In this document: one piece after another, positions 8,393 through 18,183 of the stretch
Layout: each line of letters begins with the position of its first letter
Numbering within the stretch: the first letter of the stretch is position 1
Translations under genes and position numbers: made by a program
NCBI RefSeq assembly: GCF_003443655.1
Contig: NZ_CP031941.1
Coordinates: 2,165,501-2,229,500 of the forward strand
Length of the DNA stretch: 64,000 nucleotides
From: Nostoc sphaeroides
Lineage (GTDB): Bacteria > Cyanobacteriota > Cyanobacteriia > Cyanobacteriales > Nostocaceae
Direction: 5' to 3'
The notes under the pieces: generated by a model
Database searches by the model: none
What the model saw: the letters and a program-made list of their open reading frames with translations, nothing else
Told to the model about the DNA's origin: nothing

Positions 8393-10879
8393 ATGCCAAG
8401 CAATAAAGTGCAAGCACAAAACAACGGTGTGACTCATATTGTGTCACCAACACTAAATGAAACAAAATCATCAGAGACAGCTAAATCGCAATCGTTAACT
8501 ACATCATCACTCAATTTATCCTCATTTAACAAAAACTTTCGGTCAACAAAAGCTTTTACCGATACGCCTGATATAGTTTGCTTATCTCATCTGCGTTGGA
8601 ATTTTGTCTATCAAAGACCACAACATCTTTTAAGTCGCTGCGCTCAAAAAAAGAGAGTGTTCTTTATCGAAGAGCCAATTTTTAGCCGGGAACCATTGGG
8701 GCGATTGGACGTTAGTGAAGACAAAAGTGGAGTGATAGTTGTTGTTCCCTATTTACCAGAAGGTCTAAGTGAAGAAGCAATAAACGCAGATATAAAAGTA
8801 CTAATAGATGGGTTATTTGCAGAGTATAATATCTCTAAGTACATTTGTTGGTACTATACACCAATGGCGATCGCATGGACAAGCCATTTAGAACCGGAAG
8901 CTGTTATCTACGATTGCATGGATGAATTGTCTGCCTTTAAAGGAGCATCCCCTACTTTAAAGAACTACGAAGCAGAACTATTTCGTCGAGCAAACCTAGT
9001 ATTTACAGGCGGACAAAGCCTTTACGAAAGTAAAGTAAACCAGCATCCAAACGTTTATGCATTTCCTAGTAGTCTAGATGTAGCCCACTTTGGACAAGGA
9101 AGAACCCTTAAAGAAGAACCAGCAGACCAAGCAAATATTCCTCATCCCCGCCTTGGCTTCTTTGGTGTAATTGATGAGCGGATGGATATTGAATTACTAG
9201 CTGGAATTGCCGAGGCTCGCCCTGATTGGCATTTAGTGATAATTGGGCCAGTTGTGAAAATTGACCCAGCAACTCTGCCACAGCATGAAAATATTCATTA
9301 TCTTGGTGGTAAAGACTATAAAGACTTGCCTGCATATCTAGCGGGTTGGGATTTGGCAATGTTGCCGTTTGCGCGAAACGAGTCAACACGTTTTATTAGT
9401 CCGACTAAAACACCAGAGTATTTAGCCGCAGGTAAACCTGTAGTCTCTACTTCGATTCGAGATGTAGTACGTCCTTATGGAGACTTGAAGCTAGTCAGAA
9501 TTGCAGACACGACTGAAGAGTTTGTCGCCGCCGCAGAACAGGCATTGCAAGAAGATACCCCAGCATCAGGATGGTTGAGTCGGGTAGATGCATTCTTAGA
9601 GCAGATTTCTTGGGATCGGACTTGGGGATCGATGATGCAGTTGATAGAATCTGCGTTGGCGCAGCCGCTCTTTAAGAGCTTCGCAACCACACCAGATACC
9701 ACAACTAATGGTAATGGTAAAAATGGGAAATCTCCCATCTCAACAAATATCCCAGAAGCACCAAGCATCATTACCAGAGACTTTATATTTGATTATTTAG
9801 TTGTTGGTGCAGGCTTCTCTGGTAGCGTTCTCGCTGATCGTTTAGCGAGACATTCCGGTAAAAAAGTATTGGTTGTAGACAAGCGCAACCACATTGGCGG
9901 TAATGCTTACGACCATTACGACGACCACGGGATTCTCGTACATAAATACGGCCCCCATATCTTTCATACCAGTTCCCGCGAAGTATTTGAATACCTTTCA
10001 CAGTTCACTCCCTGGCGTTCTTACGAGCATCATGTTCTAGCCAGCGTAGACGGACAACTCGTTCCCATCCCGATTAACCTTGACACCATCAATAAACTCT
10101 ATGGAATGAACCTCAATTCATTCCAGGCGGAAGAGTTTTTTCAGTCAGTTGCAGAACCGAGAGAACACATCCGTACCTCTGAAGATGTAGTAATTAGTAA
10201 AGTTGGTCAGGAACTTTACGAAAAATTCTTCAAAAACTACACTCGCAAACAATGGGGACTCGATCCTTCAGAACTTGACAAAACAGTAATTGCCCGAATT
10301 CCCACCCGTACCAACCGCGACAGCCGATATTTCACAGATAGTTACCAAGCAATGCCACTGCACGGCTTTACTCGGATGTTTGAGAATATGTTAAATCATC
10401 CGAATATTAAGGTAATGCTTAACACCGATTACCGCGAAATCGAGAAAGCTATACCTTGCCGCGAGATGGTTTACACTGGGCCAGTTGATGAGTTTTTTGA
10501 TTGTCGCTACGGTAAACTACCCTATCGCTCATTAGATTTCAAACACGAAACCCATCACACCCCTGTGTTTCAGTCAGCGCCAGTAATTAACTATCCCAAC
10601 GAACAACTGTATACCCGAATTACCGAATTTAAGTACCTAACCGGACAGGAACACTCCAAAACTAGTATTGTTTACGAGTTTCCCAAGGCAGAGGGCGACC
10701 CCTATTATCCAGTGCCACGTCCTGAAAATCAGGAAATTTACAAACAATACAAAGCTCTGGCTGAGTCAACATCAGGTGTGCATTTTGTGGGACGACTAGC
10801 TACATACAAGTATCTCAACATGGATCATTGTGTGGCACAGGCTTTAGCAACATACAAACAAATAGCGGTTAAGGCTTGA
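8393..10879 (+). CDS. Fusion: GT-B glycosyltransferase + UDP-galactopyranose mutase
   Basis: An 828-residue two-domain protein. Residues 1-55 are a Ser/Thr-rich, probably disordered lead. Residues about 56-430 are a GT-B fold glycosyltransferase (LSHLRWNFVYQRPQHLLSR at the start; SPTKTPEYLAAGKPVVST is the nucleotide-sugar-binding region). An Asn/Gly linker (about 435-460) leads to a full UDP-galactopyranose mutase (about 464-828). That half carries the FAD-binding motif VVGAGFSGSVLADRLA, then RNHIGGNAYDHYDDHG and GPHIFHT, and ends LNMDHCVAQALA. Known mutases (Glf) convert UDP-galactopyranose to UDP-galactofuranose with reduced FAD. Having donor maker and glycosyltransferase in one chain suggests direct supply of Galf for surface polysaccharide; this is inference. 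Confidence 0.88.
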   Translation: MPSNKVQAQNNGVTHIVSPTLNETKSSETAKSQSLTTSSLNLSSFNKNFRSTKAFTDTPDIVCLSHLRWNFVYQRPQHLLSRCAQKKRVFFIEEPIFSREPLGRLDVSEDKSGVIVVVPYLPEGLSEEAINADIKVLIDGLFAEYNISKYICWYYTPMAIAWTSHLEPEAVIYDCMDELSAFKGASPTLKNYEAELFRRANLVFTGGQSLYESKVNQHPNVYAFPSSLDVAHFGQGRTLKEEPADQANIPHPRLGFFGVIDERMDIELLAGIAEARPDWHLVIIGPVVKIDPATLPQHENIHYLGGKDYKDLPAYLAGWDLAMLPFARNESTRFISPTKTPEYLAAGKPVVSTSIRDVVRPYGDLKLVRIADTTEEFVAAAEQALQEDTPASGWLSRVDAFLEQISWDRTWGSMMQLIESALAQPLFKSFATTPDTTTNGNGKNGKSPISTNIPEAPSIITRDFIFDYLVVGAGFSGSVLADRLARHSGKKVLVVDKRNHIGGNAYDHYDDHGILVHKYGPHIFHTSSREVFEYLSQFTPWRSYEHHVLASVDGQLVPIPINLDTINKLYGMNLNSFQAEEFFQSVAEPREHIRTSEDVVISKVGQELYEKFFKNYTRKQWGLDPSELDKTVIARIPTRTNRDSRYFTDSYQAMPLHGFTRMFENMLNHPNIKVMLNTDYREIEKAIPCREMVYTGPVDEFFDCRYGKLPYRSLDFKHETHHTPVFQSAPVINYPNEQLYTRITEFKYLTGQEHSKTSIVYEFPKAEGDPYYPVPRPENQEIYKQYKALAESTSGVHFVGRLATYKYLNMDHCVAQALATYKQIAVKA

Positions 10880-11442
10880 GTTTGTTGATGTTGATTATGG
10901 ACAGGTATTGCTTAGGCTGCAATTTTTTAAAGTGGAGACGTAATCCATCGCGTCTCTACAAAATTCGTCTTGGCAATTTTATGGGACTGGCAGATGATTT
11001 AGTGATTACTAAGTACAGCATTTTATTAATTCGTAGTGAATTAAATTTGGTAATACCGTGCAATGCCAACGCATCGACTGACAATGCCAACGCATCGGCT
11101 GACAATGCCAACGCATCGACTGACAATGCCAATGCGTCCCCTTGCATTAAAAACGCTACGATTTTACGCAAAGCTGTACTAAGAAACTGTGCCTCGTTCC
11201 CAGCCTCCAGGCTGGGAATGTATTCCGAGAGGTTCTACCTCACCTCAAGCCACTGGAGGCGGAGCCTCCCAGCATGGGTTCCCAGCCTGGAGGCTAGGAA
11301 CCAGTCAAGGCAAGGGCTGTATTTTAACTTAGTGCCATTCCGCTATGGGGCAATTCATGAATTGCCCCTACCTGAAAAAAGGTTTTGGCTATTGTCTGCA
11401 TAAGTCTTGATAAAGGTAATAGAAGCTTTCGTTGTGTAAATT
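10880..11442. other. Repeat-filled gap between the two fusion genes
   Basis: Contains a 21-bp tandem array (11061-11138), hairpins of the GTTCCCAGCC/GGCTGGGAA type (11190-11305, related to 35560-35670) and a short palindrome, GGGGCAATTC/GAATTGCCCC, ending CTAC at about 11371. Open frames across it look repeat-derived and are not credible genes. Confidence 0.6.
11061..11138. repeat. 21-bp tandem repeat, about 3.7 copies
   Basis: The unit begins CAATGCCAACGCATCG and repeats at 11061, 11082, 11103 and 11124 with few changes. The period is a multiple of 3, so frames stay open on both strands and mimic repetitive peptides. Confidence 0.85.
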
Positions 11443-13764
11443 ATGACTTTTGTCTTTAACTCAAGTAAAGACGCGATGAATAACGTCTTGAGAGAGAATA
11501 ATTCACAACTCCCCTTGGAAGTGTGGGCTGGTGTAGAGTGTACAGTTAATCGCGTGGGTGATGAATATTTAGACCAGCTGGAACGCAACGGTCATGCAAC
11601 GCGCTTAGATGATTTAGATTTGTTTGCAGAACTAGGGATAAAAGCTATCCGTTACCCCGTATTGTGGGAAAAGATAGCACCTAATGGGCTAGAAAATGCC
11701 GATTGGTCTTGGGCTGATGAAAGACTGGGGCGCTTGCGCGAACTCGGCATCTGTCCGATTGTGGGATTAGTGCATCATGGTAGCGGCCCACGGGATACGA
11801 GTTTGGTAGACCCAGAATTTCCAGAGAAACTAGCTGTATTCGCCCGTGCAGTTGCCGATCGCTATCCTTGGGTGACATATTACACACCTGTAAACGAGCC
11901 ACTGACAACGGCGCGATTCAGTGGAATGTATGGGCACTGGTATCCTCACGGGCGGGATGATTTAACTTTCGCCCGGGCTTTGTTGGGAGAGTGTCGCGGT
12001 GTAGCCTTGGCAATGAAGGCAATCCGGGAAGTTAACCCTAGCGCTCAACTAGTGCAAACCGAGGATTTAGGTAAGATTTACAGTACACCGAAATTAGAAT
12101 ATCAAGCAGAATTTGAGAACGATCGCCGTTGGTTGAGCCTTGATTTATTATGCGGTCGAATCAACCCAACTCATTCAATGTGGGGTTATTTAAAGAATTG
12201 TGGTATTAGTGAGGCTGAACTTGAGACATTTTTGGAAAATACTTGTCCCCCTGACATCATTGGGATTAACCATTATTTAACCAGCGAACGCTTTTTGGAT
12301 GAGCATACAGAAAATTATCCAGTTTGGACGCATGGTGGTAATGGACGAGATAAGTATGCAGATGTAGAGGCGGTGCGAGTTTGTGCTGAGGGTTTGGCAG
12401 GCCCACGTACATTGCTACTAGAAGCATGGGAACGCTATCACCTGCCCCTTGCTGTCACCGAAGCTCATATTAGCTGCACCCGTGAGGAGCAGCTACGCTG
12501 GCTTTACGAGGTGTGGAATGCGGCGAAGGAATTACAAGCTGAAGGTGTAGATATCCGCGCTGTCACTGCTTGGGCGCTCCTTGGCAGCTACGATTGGAAT
12601 AGTTTAGTTACAAAATCTCAGGGCTACTACGAGCCAGGAGTATTTGATTTGCGATCGCGCAGCGTCTCAAGAGGAGAATCGCCACATCCTCGACCAACAG
12701 CGATCGCTAAAATGGTGCAGGATCTAGCAAATGGGCATCAACTAAATCATCCGCTACTTGAAACCCCTGGCTGGTGGCATCGACAACAGCGCCTATTATA
12801 CCCAACAGTCAGTTGTCATACAAAAAATCCCACAATCTCGTCGAATAATCCAAAATCCAAAATCGTTCGACTGAGCGAAGCCGAAGTCCAAAATCGTTCG
12901 ACTGAGCGTAGCCGAAGTCCAAAATTGATACGTCCCTTGGCGATCGTTGGTGCTAGAGGAACTCTTGGAAAAGCTTTTGCTCGGTTGTGCGAAGTGCGCG
13001 GAATTTCATCTCACCTGCTGACGCGCCAAGAAATGGATATTACCGATCCTGCCTCTGTGGATGCAATGTTTACCCAGTTGAAGCCGTGGGCGGTTGTGAA
13101 CGCTGCTGGATACGTGCGGGTAGACGATGCCGAACGTGAACCCCATCTTTGCCTGCAAGTGAACGCCGAAGGCCCAGCGATTCTAGCTGCTGCTTGCGCT
13201 GAACATAACGTAGCCCTATTAACTTTCTCCTCAGATTTGGTATTTGATGGTGCTGTATCCAATCCTTATGTCGAAACTGATACCGTTGCCCCTCTCAATG
13301 TATATGGGTGCAGTAAAGTTTTAGCAGAAAAGCTGGTATTGCAGGCTTATCCCGCAGCGCTGGTGATTCGCACCAGTGCATTTTTTGGCCCGTGGGATGA
13401 GTATAACTTTGTCACGATCGCTCTGCGTCAGCTTAGTGCTGGTAATAATTTCATTGCCGCAGAGGATGCAATTGTTTCACCTACTTATGTACCAGATTTG
13501 GTTAATGTTAGCCTAGATTTATTAATTGACGGCGAGTGTGGGCTGTGGCATTTGGCGAACAAGAGTGCGATCGCCTGGGCTGATTTAGCACGGTTAGCAG
13601 CTAAACAAGCTGGAGTCAGTGTCACCAATCTAATTTCTGTGCCCACAGAACAACTAGGTTTAACAGCTCCCCGCCCAACTTACAGCGTTCTTGGTAGCAG
13701 CCGAGGTGAATTTATGCCGTCCCTTGACAGTGCAATTTCTCGCTACCTGGAAGAAAGAATTTAG
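11443..13764 (+). CDS. Fusion: GH1-like glycosidase + RmlD-like dTDP-4-dehydrorhamnose reductase
   Basis: A 773-residue fusion. Residues about 25-430 resemble a GH1 TIM barrel with acid/base E152 in TPVNEP and a candidate nucleophile glutamate in AVTEAH (about 340). Residues about 505-773 are an extended-SDR reductase of RmlD type: IVGARGTLGKAFARL for NAD(P)H binding, TFSSDLVFDG, and catalytic Y-x3-K in YGCSKVLAEK. The linker (about 470-500) is encoded by two copies of a 31-bp genomic repeat (12863-12924). The pairing suggests handling of a deoxyhexose-containing glycan, which is inference. The stop codon lies in the duplicated target next to a MITE-like element. Confidence 0.85.
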   Translation: MTFVFNSSKDAMNNVLRENNSQLPLEVWAGVECTVNRVGDEYLDQLERNGHATRLDDLDLFAELGIKAIRYPVLWEKIAPNGLENADWSWADERLGRLRELGICPIVGLVHHGSGPRDTSLVDPEFPEKLAVFARAVADRYPWVTYYTPVNEPLTTARFSGMYGHWYPHGRDDLTFARALLGECRGVALAMKAIREVNPSAQLVQTEDLGKIYSTPKLEYQAEFENDRRWLSLDLLCGRINPTHSMWGYLKNCGISEAELETFLENTCPPDIIGINHYLTSERFLDEHTENYPVWTHGGNGRDKYADVEAVRVCAEGLAGPRTLLLEAWERYHLPLAVTEAHISCTREEQLRWLYEVWNAAKELQAEGVDIRAVTAWALLGSYDWNSLVTKSQGYYEPGVFDLRSRSVSRGESPHPRPTAIAKMVQDLANGHQLNHPLLETPGWWHRQQRLLYPTVSCHTKNPTISSNNPKSKIVRLSEAEVQNRSTERSRSPKLIRPLAIVGARGTLGKAFARLCEVRGISSHLLTRQEMDITDPASVDAMFTQLKPWAVVNAAGYVRVDDAEREPHLCLQVNAEGPAILAAACAEHNVALLTFSSDLVFDGAVSNPYVETDTVAPLNVYGCSKVLAEKLVLQAYPAALVIRTSAFFGPWDEYNFVTIALRQLSAGNNFIAAEDAIVSPTYVPDLVNVSLDLLIDGECGLWHLANKSAIAWADLARLAAKQAGVSVTNLISVPTEQLGLTAPRPTYSVLGSSRGEFMPSLDSAISRYLEERI

Positions 13765-13867
13765 TGGTCTGTCCCATTAATTTTGCGGGGTTGTAGAGAC
13801 GGGAAATTTCGCGTCTCTACAGGGTTTTGGTAACAAACTAATCAATCAGAACTTATGAGACAGACCA
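13765..13867. mobile_element. 103-bp MITE-like element, family 2 copy a
   Basis: Terminal repeats start TGGTCTGTCCCATTAA; the other end is the complement of TGGTCTGTCTCATAAG. Flanking tetramers are TTAG and CTAG. It is nearly the reverse complement of the 41406-41508 element, with the same length. The core is a GTAGAGACG.../...CGTCTCTAC palindrome. Confidence 0.8.
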
Positions 13868-13879
13868 CTAGCTACCCTT

Positions 13880-15175
13880 TCATTCAGTAGCTTCTCTTTG
13901 AGACTTCAATTGAGCTGCAATCAAGGGAACTTTGGGCGCAAGAAAAAATCCAATTAAACTGGCAAAAAGGATTGGCGTCAAAGGACTCAAATTAGTCAGT
14001 TTTGACAGGAGCAAAGTCGTACTTATAGGTGTGCGCGTTACGGCTGCATTAACAGCCGCCATTGTACAAATCATCGCAAGGGCCGGATTAATTCCCGGAA
14101 TTAAAACTGCTACTGCTTTACCAATACAAGCACCAGTGAAAAACAGGGGGATGATGAATCCACCGCGCCACCCACCTGTTACCGTAATGCTAATGGCAGC
14201 CATTTTACCAAAAGCAAGAGTTAAGAGAAAAACAGCACCAAAGCTAGTAGTGAGGACTGACTCTAACTCTTCATGTCCAAAATAACGGGTTAGGGGTAAT
14301 AAAACTGCTAAAGTGCCAAGCCCGAACCCTGCTAATGTTGTGCGTACATAAATAGGGCCGGGAATTCGGGCAAACAAGTAATCGCAGCCGCGAAAAATGC
14401 CGATAAAAATCCATCCCGCCACCGCCCCGATGATGCCGAACATAATAGCGATCGCAAAATCATCAATCTTGTCTAAATGGTATTGGGGAAAATGCCAAGT
14501 CGGCGCAATTCCTAGATGTGTGATTGCTGCAAATACCAAATAACTAGCGCAACTCGAAACAATAGCTGGCATCAAGGCTTCGTAATATTCCACAATATGC
14601 TGATGGTGTAAAATCTCCAAGGCGAACATTGCACCGCCAAGAGGTGCGCCAAACAAGGCAGTGAAGCCAGCCGCCATCGCTGCTAAACTCATGGTTCTGA
14701 GGTCTTCACCCTGGAGTTTTAGGCGATCGGCAACCCAAGTACCAAAAGAACCTGTTACCTGTACCAGTGGTGCTTCAGGGCCAGCACTACCGCCCGCCGA
14801 TATGCTCATTAAAGAAGCAAGAATCATTGAGGGATTCTTACGCGGATCTAGGCGTCCGCCACGAAAATGAATATTATCAACAATCACCGCGATTTCACCG
14901 GGATTTCCTAAAAAATGAATCACTAGCCCGATAACTAAACCAGCTAGTGGCATCACTATCAGGAGGCTAAAACCTTCAACTTTTTGCAACTGGTGAGTTA
15001 AAAGTTCTAAAACATTCCAGTACAACGCAGCAAATAGACCACCAGCAATGCCTACAACTACCCAGCAGATCACCCACCGCGAAATCATCAAGGGATTACG
15101 TTTTACCAGTCCAAAAAGTTGAGCAAATGTCCAGCGTTGAGTTTGATTGGTAGCGGGGGGCTTTTTTGGTAACAC
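13880..15175 (-). CDS. ClC family chloride channel/antiporter
   Basis: A 431-residue integral membrane protein with about ten hydrophobic segments, the normal size for bacterial ClC proteins without C-terminal CBS domains. The selectivity-filter motif appears as GGSAGPEAPLVQ, where the glutamate in GPEAP matches the gating glutamate of ClC transporters. GWRGGFIIPLFFTGACIGKA is the second conserved filter region. ClC proteins move Cl-, either passively or in exchange for H+; which applies here is not certain from sequence. It is convergent with the GH1/RmlD gene, separated by the 103-bp element. Confidence 0.88.
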   Translation of the reverse strand: MLPKKPPATNQTQRWTFAQLFGLVKRNPLMISRWVICWVVVGIAGGLFAALYWNVLELLTHQLQKVEGFSLLIVMPLAGLVIGLVIHFLGNPGEIAVIVDNIHFRGGRLDPRKNPSMILASLMSISAGGSAGPEAPLVQVTGSFGTWVADRLKLQGEDLRTMSLAAMAAGFTALFGAPLGGAMFALEILHHQHIVEYYEALMPAIVSSCASYLVFAAITHLGIAPTWHFPQYHLDKIDDFAIAIMFGIIGAVAGWIFIGIFRGCDYLFARIPGPIYVRTTLAGFGLGTLAVLLPLTRYFGHEELESVLTTSFGAVFLLTLAFGKMAAISITVTGGWRGGFIIPLFFTGACIGKAVAVLIPGINPALAMICTMAAVNAAVTRTPISTTLLLSKLTNLSPLTPILFASLIGFFLAPKVPLIAAQLKSQREATE

Positions 15176-15377
15176 TGTTTATTTCCTATTTGTGAAACAG
15201 AGAATACAGAATATTTACGTTTTTTATAGTAAAGACTATTTAGTTTAGTGAATCATCTTTGGTCTACAAGGGGCTATCGCTTTTCTTACCCACCACTGTG
15301 TGAAATTAAGTCTCAAGATAGTGTGTACTTCATCACAAAAGAACTTAAGCTTGGCGTATAAGTTTGGGGAAATAGTG

Positions 15378-15575
15378 ATGAATAAGGAAACAGTTCCTAG
15401 TCAAGCTGAAAAGTCTAGTCCAGAAGGCGATCCATCGCAACTAGATCCAGAGGTACTGGACAAAATCAAGCATCCTGCGAGAATAGACGATGTTATTCGG
15501 GAGCAATCACCAGAAGAACGTAAAAGTAACCCAGCTTTAGTACCAGAAATGATCGATGATCCAACTGATGATTGA
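15378..15575 (+). CDS. Small acidic protein of unknown function
   Basis: A 65-residue acidic, hydrophilic protein ending PEMIDDPTDD with no membrane segment. The ATG at 15378 is preferred over an upstream in-frame GTG because TTTGGGGAAA sits just ahead of it. Cys is absent and Pro, Glu, Asp and Lys dominate, so it is probably disordered. No family recognised. A strong hairpin follows. Confidence 0.5.
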   Translation: MNKETVPSQAEKSSPEGDPSQLDPEVLDKIKHPARIDDVIREQSPEERKSNPALVPEMIDDPTDD

Positions 15576-15608
15576 TTGGGTTTGCAAAAGAGTAATTGAA
15601 ATGCTCTG

Positions 15609-15641
15609 ATTCCCGACTTCTCTAAGAAGTCGGGAATCTTG
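15609..15641. terminator. Bidirectional terminator hairpin
   Basis: GATTCCCGACTTCT pairs with AGAAGTCGGGAATC around a short loop, followed by TTGTT. It lies between the small acidic gene and the convergent SDR gene and could stop transcription from both sides. Confidence 0.65.
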
Positions 15642-15665
15642 TTAGTAATCTGTCGCTACCCAAAA

Positions 15666-16412
15666 TTATCTTGTGAGACGATAATCGACCCCGCCGTAAA
15701 CATTGATTGCTTGCCCATGAATGGCACGCGATTGATGCGAAGCCAAAAATAATGCTACATCTGCTACTTCTTCAGCTTCCATAAAGTAGGTGTCATTAAC
15801 TGAGGTACCATCTGCTTCTTGTAGCATCTTACCCATGTCAGTTTTCACCCCAGCAGGACACAACGCATTAACCCGGACTCGATAGGAACGTGCTTCATCA
15901 GCTAATGCTTCCATAAAACCAAGTACGGCAAATTTGCTGGCACAATATGCAGAGTTATATGCATAACCACGTTTACCTGAATCGGAAGCTATCAGGATGA
16001 TATTGCCTTGCTGTTGAGTGTAGAACGTAGGTAATACTGCTTGGCAGGTGAGGAAAGCGCCAAGTAAATTAACATCTAGCATTGCTTGAAATTCTTCACG
16101 CGGCAAGTCAGCAACAAAATACCGACGCTGAATGCCAGCATTGGACACCAGAATGTCAATATTACCAAAGACTTCCAGTGCTTGTCTGACCATTTCTACA
16201 ACTGATTCTTCTTGGGTGACATCAGTTGTTACTGCGATCGCTTTTTTGCCAATTGCTTTGATGGCTTGGTAGGTTTGGGAGGCTAACTGTGGAGATTTAT
16301 CAGCAATAATAATATTCGCTCCCTCACGAGCAAAAGTCAAGGCAATTGCCCGACCAATACCTTTTCCAGCACCTGTAACAATGGCAACTTGATCTTTAAG
16401 TTGCTCTGACAC
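15666..16412 (-). CDS. Short-chain dehydrogenase/reductase (SDR)
   Basis: A 248-residue classical SDR with all core motifs: cofactor site VTGAGKGIGRA near the start, NAG in LVSNAGIQRR, and the catalytic S...Y-x3-K set in IASDSGKRGYAYNSAYCASK. The C-terminus NVYGGVDYRLTR is complete. It oxidises or reduces a hydroxyl/keto group with NAD(P)(H); the substrate is not predictable. Family annotations such as 3-oxoacyl-ACP reductase or sugar dehydrogenase would both be guesses. Confidence 0.85.
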   Translation of the reverse strand: MSEQLKDQVAIVTGAGKGIGRAIALTFAREGANIIIADKSPQLASQTYQAIKAIGKKAIAVTTDVTQEESVVEMVRQALEVFGNIDILVSNAGIQRRYFVADLPREEFQAMLDVNLLGAFLTCQAVLPTFYTQQQGNIILIASDSGKRGYAYNSAYCASKFAVLGFMEALADEARSYRVRVNALCPAGVKTDMGKMLQEADGTSVNDTYFMEAEEVADVALFLASHQSRAIHGQAINVYGGVDYRLTR

Positions 16413-16469
16413 AAAATAAATTCCTTCTCTATTAACTTATATAGGTTACTTCTTTTTGGTGTAAAAACT

Positions 16470-16718
16470 TTGGGCATTTACTATAATCTGACTTTTCACG
16501 TCAAAAAAAGATTGTTTAATTTTTTGGGACTGGTAATGGCGATCGCGATCGCTATTAGTGCTTGTCAAAGCCTACAATTACCAAGGAAACCGTTAGCATC
16601 TACCCCAGTCACCATTAAACTCAGTGGTTGGGGAGGCTCTCCTGTTGAACAAAAACTCTTGAGGCAAGTACTGCAAGACTTTGAAGCCCAACATCCAACC
16701 ATTAAAGCAATGGAGTAA
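16470..16718 (+). pseudogene. N-terminal remnant of a sugar ABC transporter solute-binding lipoprotein
   Basis: About 80 codons encode a lipoprotein signal (hydrophobic stretch then lipobox AISAC) followed by TPVTIKLSGWGGSPVEQKLL and DFEAQHPTIK, the usual first strand and helix of carbohydrate-binding proteins. Coding similarity ends abruptly at about 16710 and a stop follows; family members run past 400 residues. The only in-frame starts are TTG codons. The matching inner-membrane permease fragment lies 2 kb downstream at 18671-19234, so the original operon has lost its middle. Confidence 0.7.
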
Positions 16719-16872
16719 TTACGTATACTTACTTAAAAAGTAAAAATATTAACTCGATGATGATAATTTCTGCCATTGAAGACTTTATTTCATTTCATGG
16801 TCATCAGGTATGGTAATCGTCGAGAAAAAGCTTGGCATTCCGACTCTTGAATTTTGACTCCTGAATTCTAGT

Positions 16873-18183
16873 TTAATTCAAAAACTTTTTATTATAATTT
16901 TTGACTTTTAATATCCAACCTTGATAGGACTTAAAAATATCTGAGTAGGGAATTGTACTAGCAGATAATAATTCTCGCAAAGGAGGCATAAAAAACTGAG
17001 GAAATAGTTTATTCATCATCTTTGCAAGACTTTCTCTTAAGAGAAATTCAGTAAATAAAGTTTTAGATGCAGGTATAACATTTGTGTCGATTTCCCATAA
17101 GGCGTATGCGTCTGGTCGCCGGCGGATAGTAAACTGCTCTACAGCAATAGCCCATTCATCAGAATACTCATCTAAAAGGCTATCAAAGATTAGCACATCT
17201 TCAAAAGCATTATTACAACCTTGACCAAGACTCGAAGAAATAGCATGAGCAGCGTCTCCAAGAATTAGCACACTGTCACCATAATGATAGCGATCGCAGC
17301 GTGTTCTTAATTGTGTTCCTATCGGTCTTTTCAGGAAAGCTTCTGCTTCTTCTTCAGAAATTAGCGGCGCAACCTCTGGCAAATTCTGCTGAAAGAATGT
17401 CATTACCTCTTCTTTAGTAGATAAATTAACTACTTTATTTGTCTTTTTTGTAAAGAATAAAATCCCAATAAACTTATCGTCTAGTTGAGGCACTATTCCA
17501 AAAGTAATACCTTCTTCTATTCTCCATACATGAAGGTAGTTTGGTTTTAATTTTTTACTTGTTTTTTCTTTGTTACTTAATAAGAAAACTGTTTTGTAGC
17601 AAGCAGAAGCATACTCTTGCTGAAATTCAAAAAACTCGGTATTGAGAAAATTCGTTCTCACTATTGAACGCGCTCCGTCTGCACCAATCAATAGGTCATA
17701 ATCAACCTCAAACTTTTCTGTCTGATTTTCTGGTACTGTTTCTTTAACTTTCTCAAAGGTTATAGTTTTGTTTTCAAAATCAGCACTAGTGCATTTGCAA
17801 TCATAATAAATTTCAACTTTGTTATCGGATTTTTTAGTTAATTGTGATAACAGAGCTATTAATAAACTAGTTCGGTCAGTGTTAAATGAATAGTTGCTTT
17901 TAGACCGATTCTCTAATATTTTATTTTTTTGATATATTATACTACCATGATTTTGTACACAAGTCGCTTTAACTGCGGCTTCTAACCCCTCTATTTTCCT
18001 CAAAGCTCTTAGTCCTCTTTCATTGATGCCATAAGGAATAGTTCTAGAGTTAGCCAAAGAAACTTTTTGCAAGTCACTACGGCCTTCGTAGATTTCTATT
18101 TTATATTGAGTGCCGCGACGCGATAAATAATGTGCCAGTAAAACTCCAGCAGGGCCAGCGCCAACAATAATAACTTTCTTCAC
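16873..18183 (-). CDS. FAD-dependent monooxygenase, kynurenine 3-monooxygenase-like
   Basis: A 436-residue class A flavoprotein hydroxylase. The dinucleotide-binding GAGPAG is at residues 8-13, the DG motif in LIGADGARSIVR and the GD motif in LILGDAAHAIS. The N-terminal LLAHYLSRRG and NERGLRALRKIEGLE segments resemble kynurenine 3-monooxygenase, but assignment to that substrate is not secure. The gene is AT-rich. It sits, in opposite orientation, inside the gap of a destroyed sugar ABC operon and between two copies of a 16-bp direct repeat, which suggests it arrived by insertion. Confidence 0.8.
   Translation of the reverse strand: MKKVIIVGAGPAGVLLAHYLSRRGTQYKIEIYEGRSDLQKVSLANSRTIPYGINERGLRALRKIEGLEAAVKATCVQNHGSIIYQKNKILENRSKSNYSFNTDRTSLLIALLSQLTKKSDNKVEIYYDCKCTSADFENKTITFEKVKETVPENQTEKFEVDYDLLIGADGARSIVRTNFLNTEFFEFQQEYASACYKTVFLLSNKEKTSKKLKPNYLHVWRIEEGITFGIVPQLDDKFIGILFFTKKTNKVVNLSTKEEVMTFFQQNLPEVAPLISEEEAEAFLKRPIGTQLRTRCDRYHYGDSVLILGDAAHAISSSLGQGCNNAFEDVLIFDSLLDEYSDEWAIAVEQFTIRRRPDAYALWEIDTNVIPASKTLFTEFLLRESLAKMMNKLFPQFFMPPLRELLSASTIPYSDIFKSYQGWILKVKNYNKKFLN

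Noticed and set aside
10876-11403. A 175-codon frame with NANASTD repeats after the Glf fusion
   Set aside because: It starts at TTG inside the end of the preceding gene, and most of it is a 21-bp tandem array and hairpin repeats open in several frames. It has no ribosome site or family.
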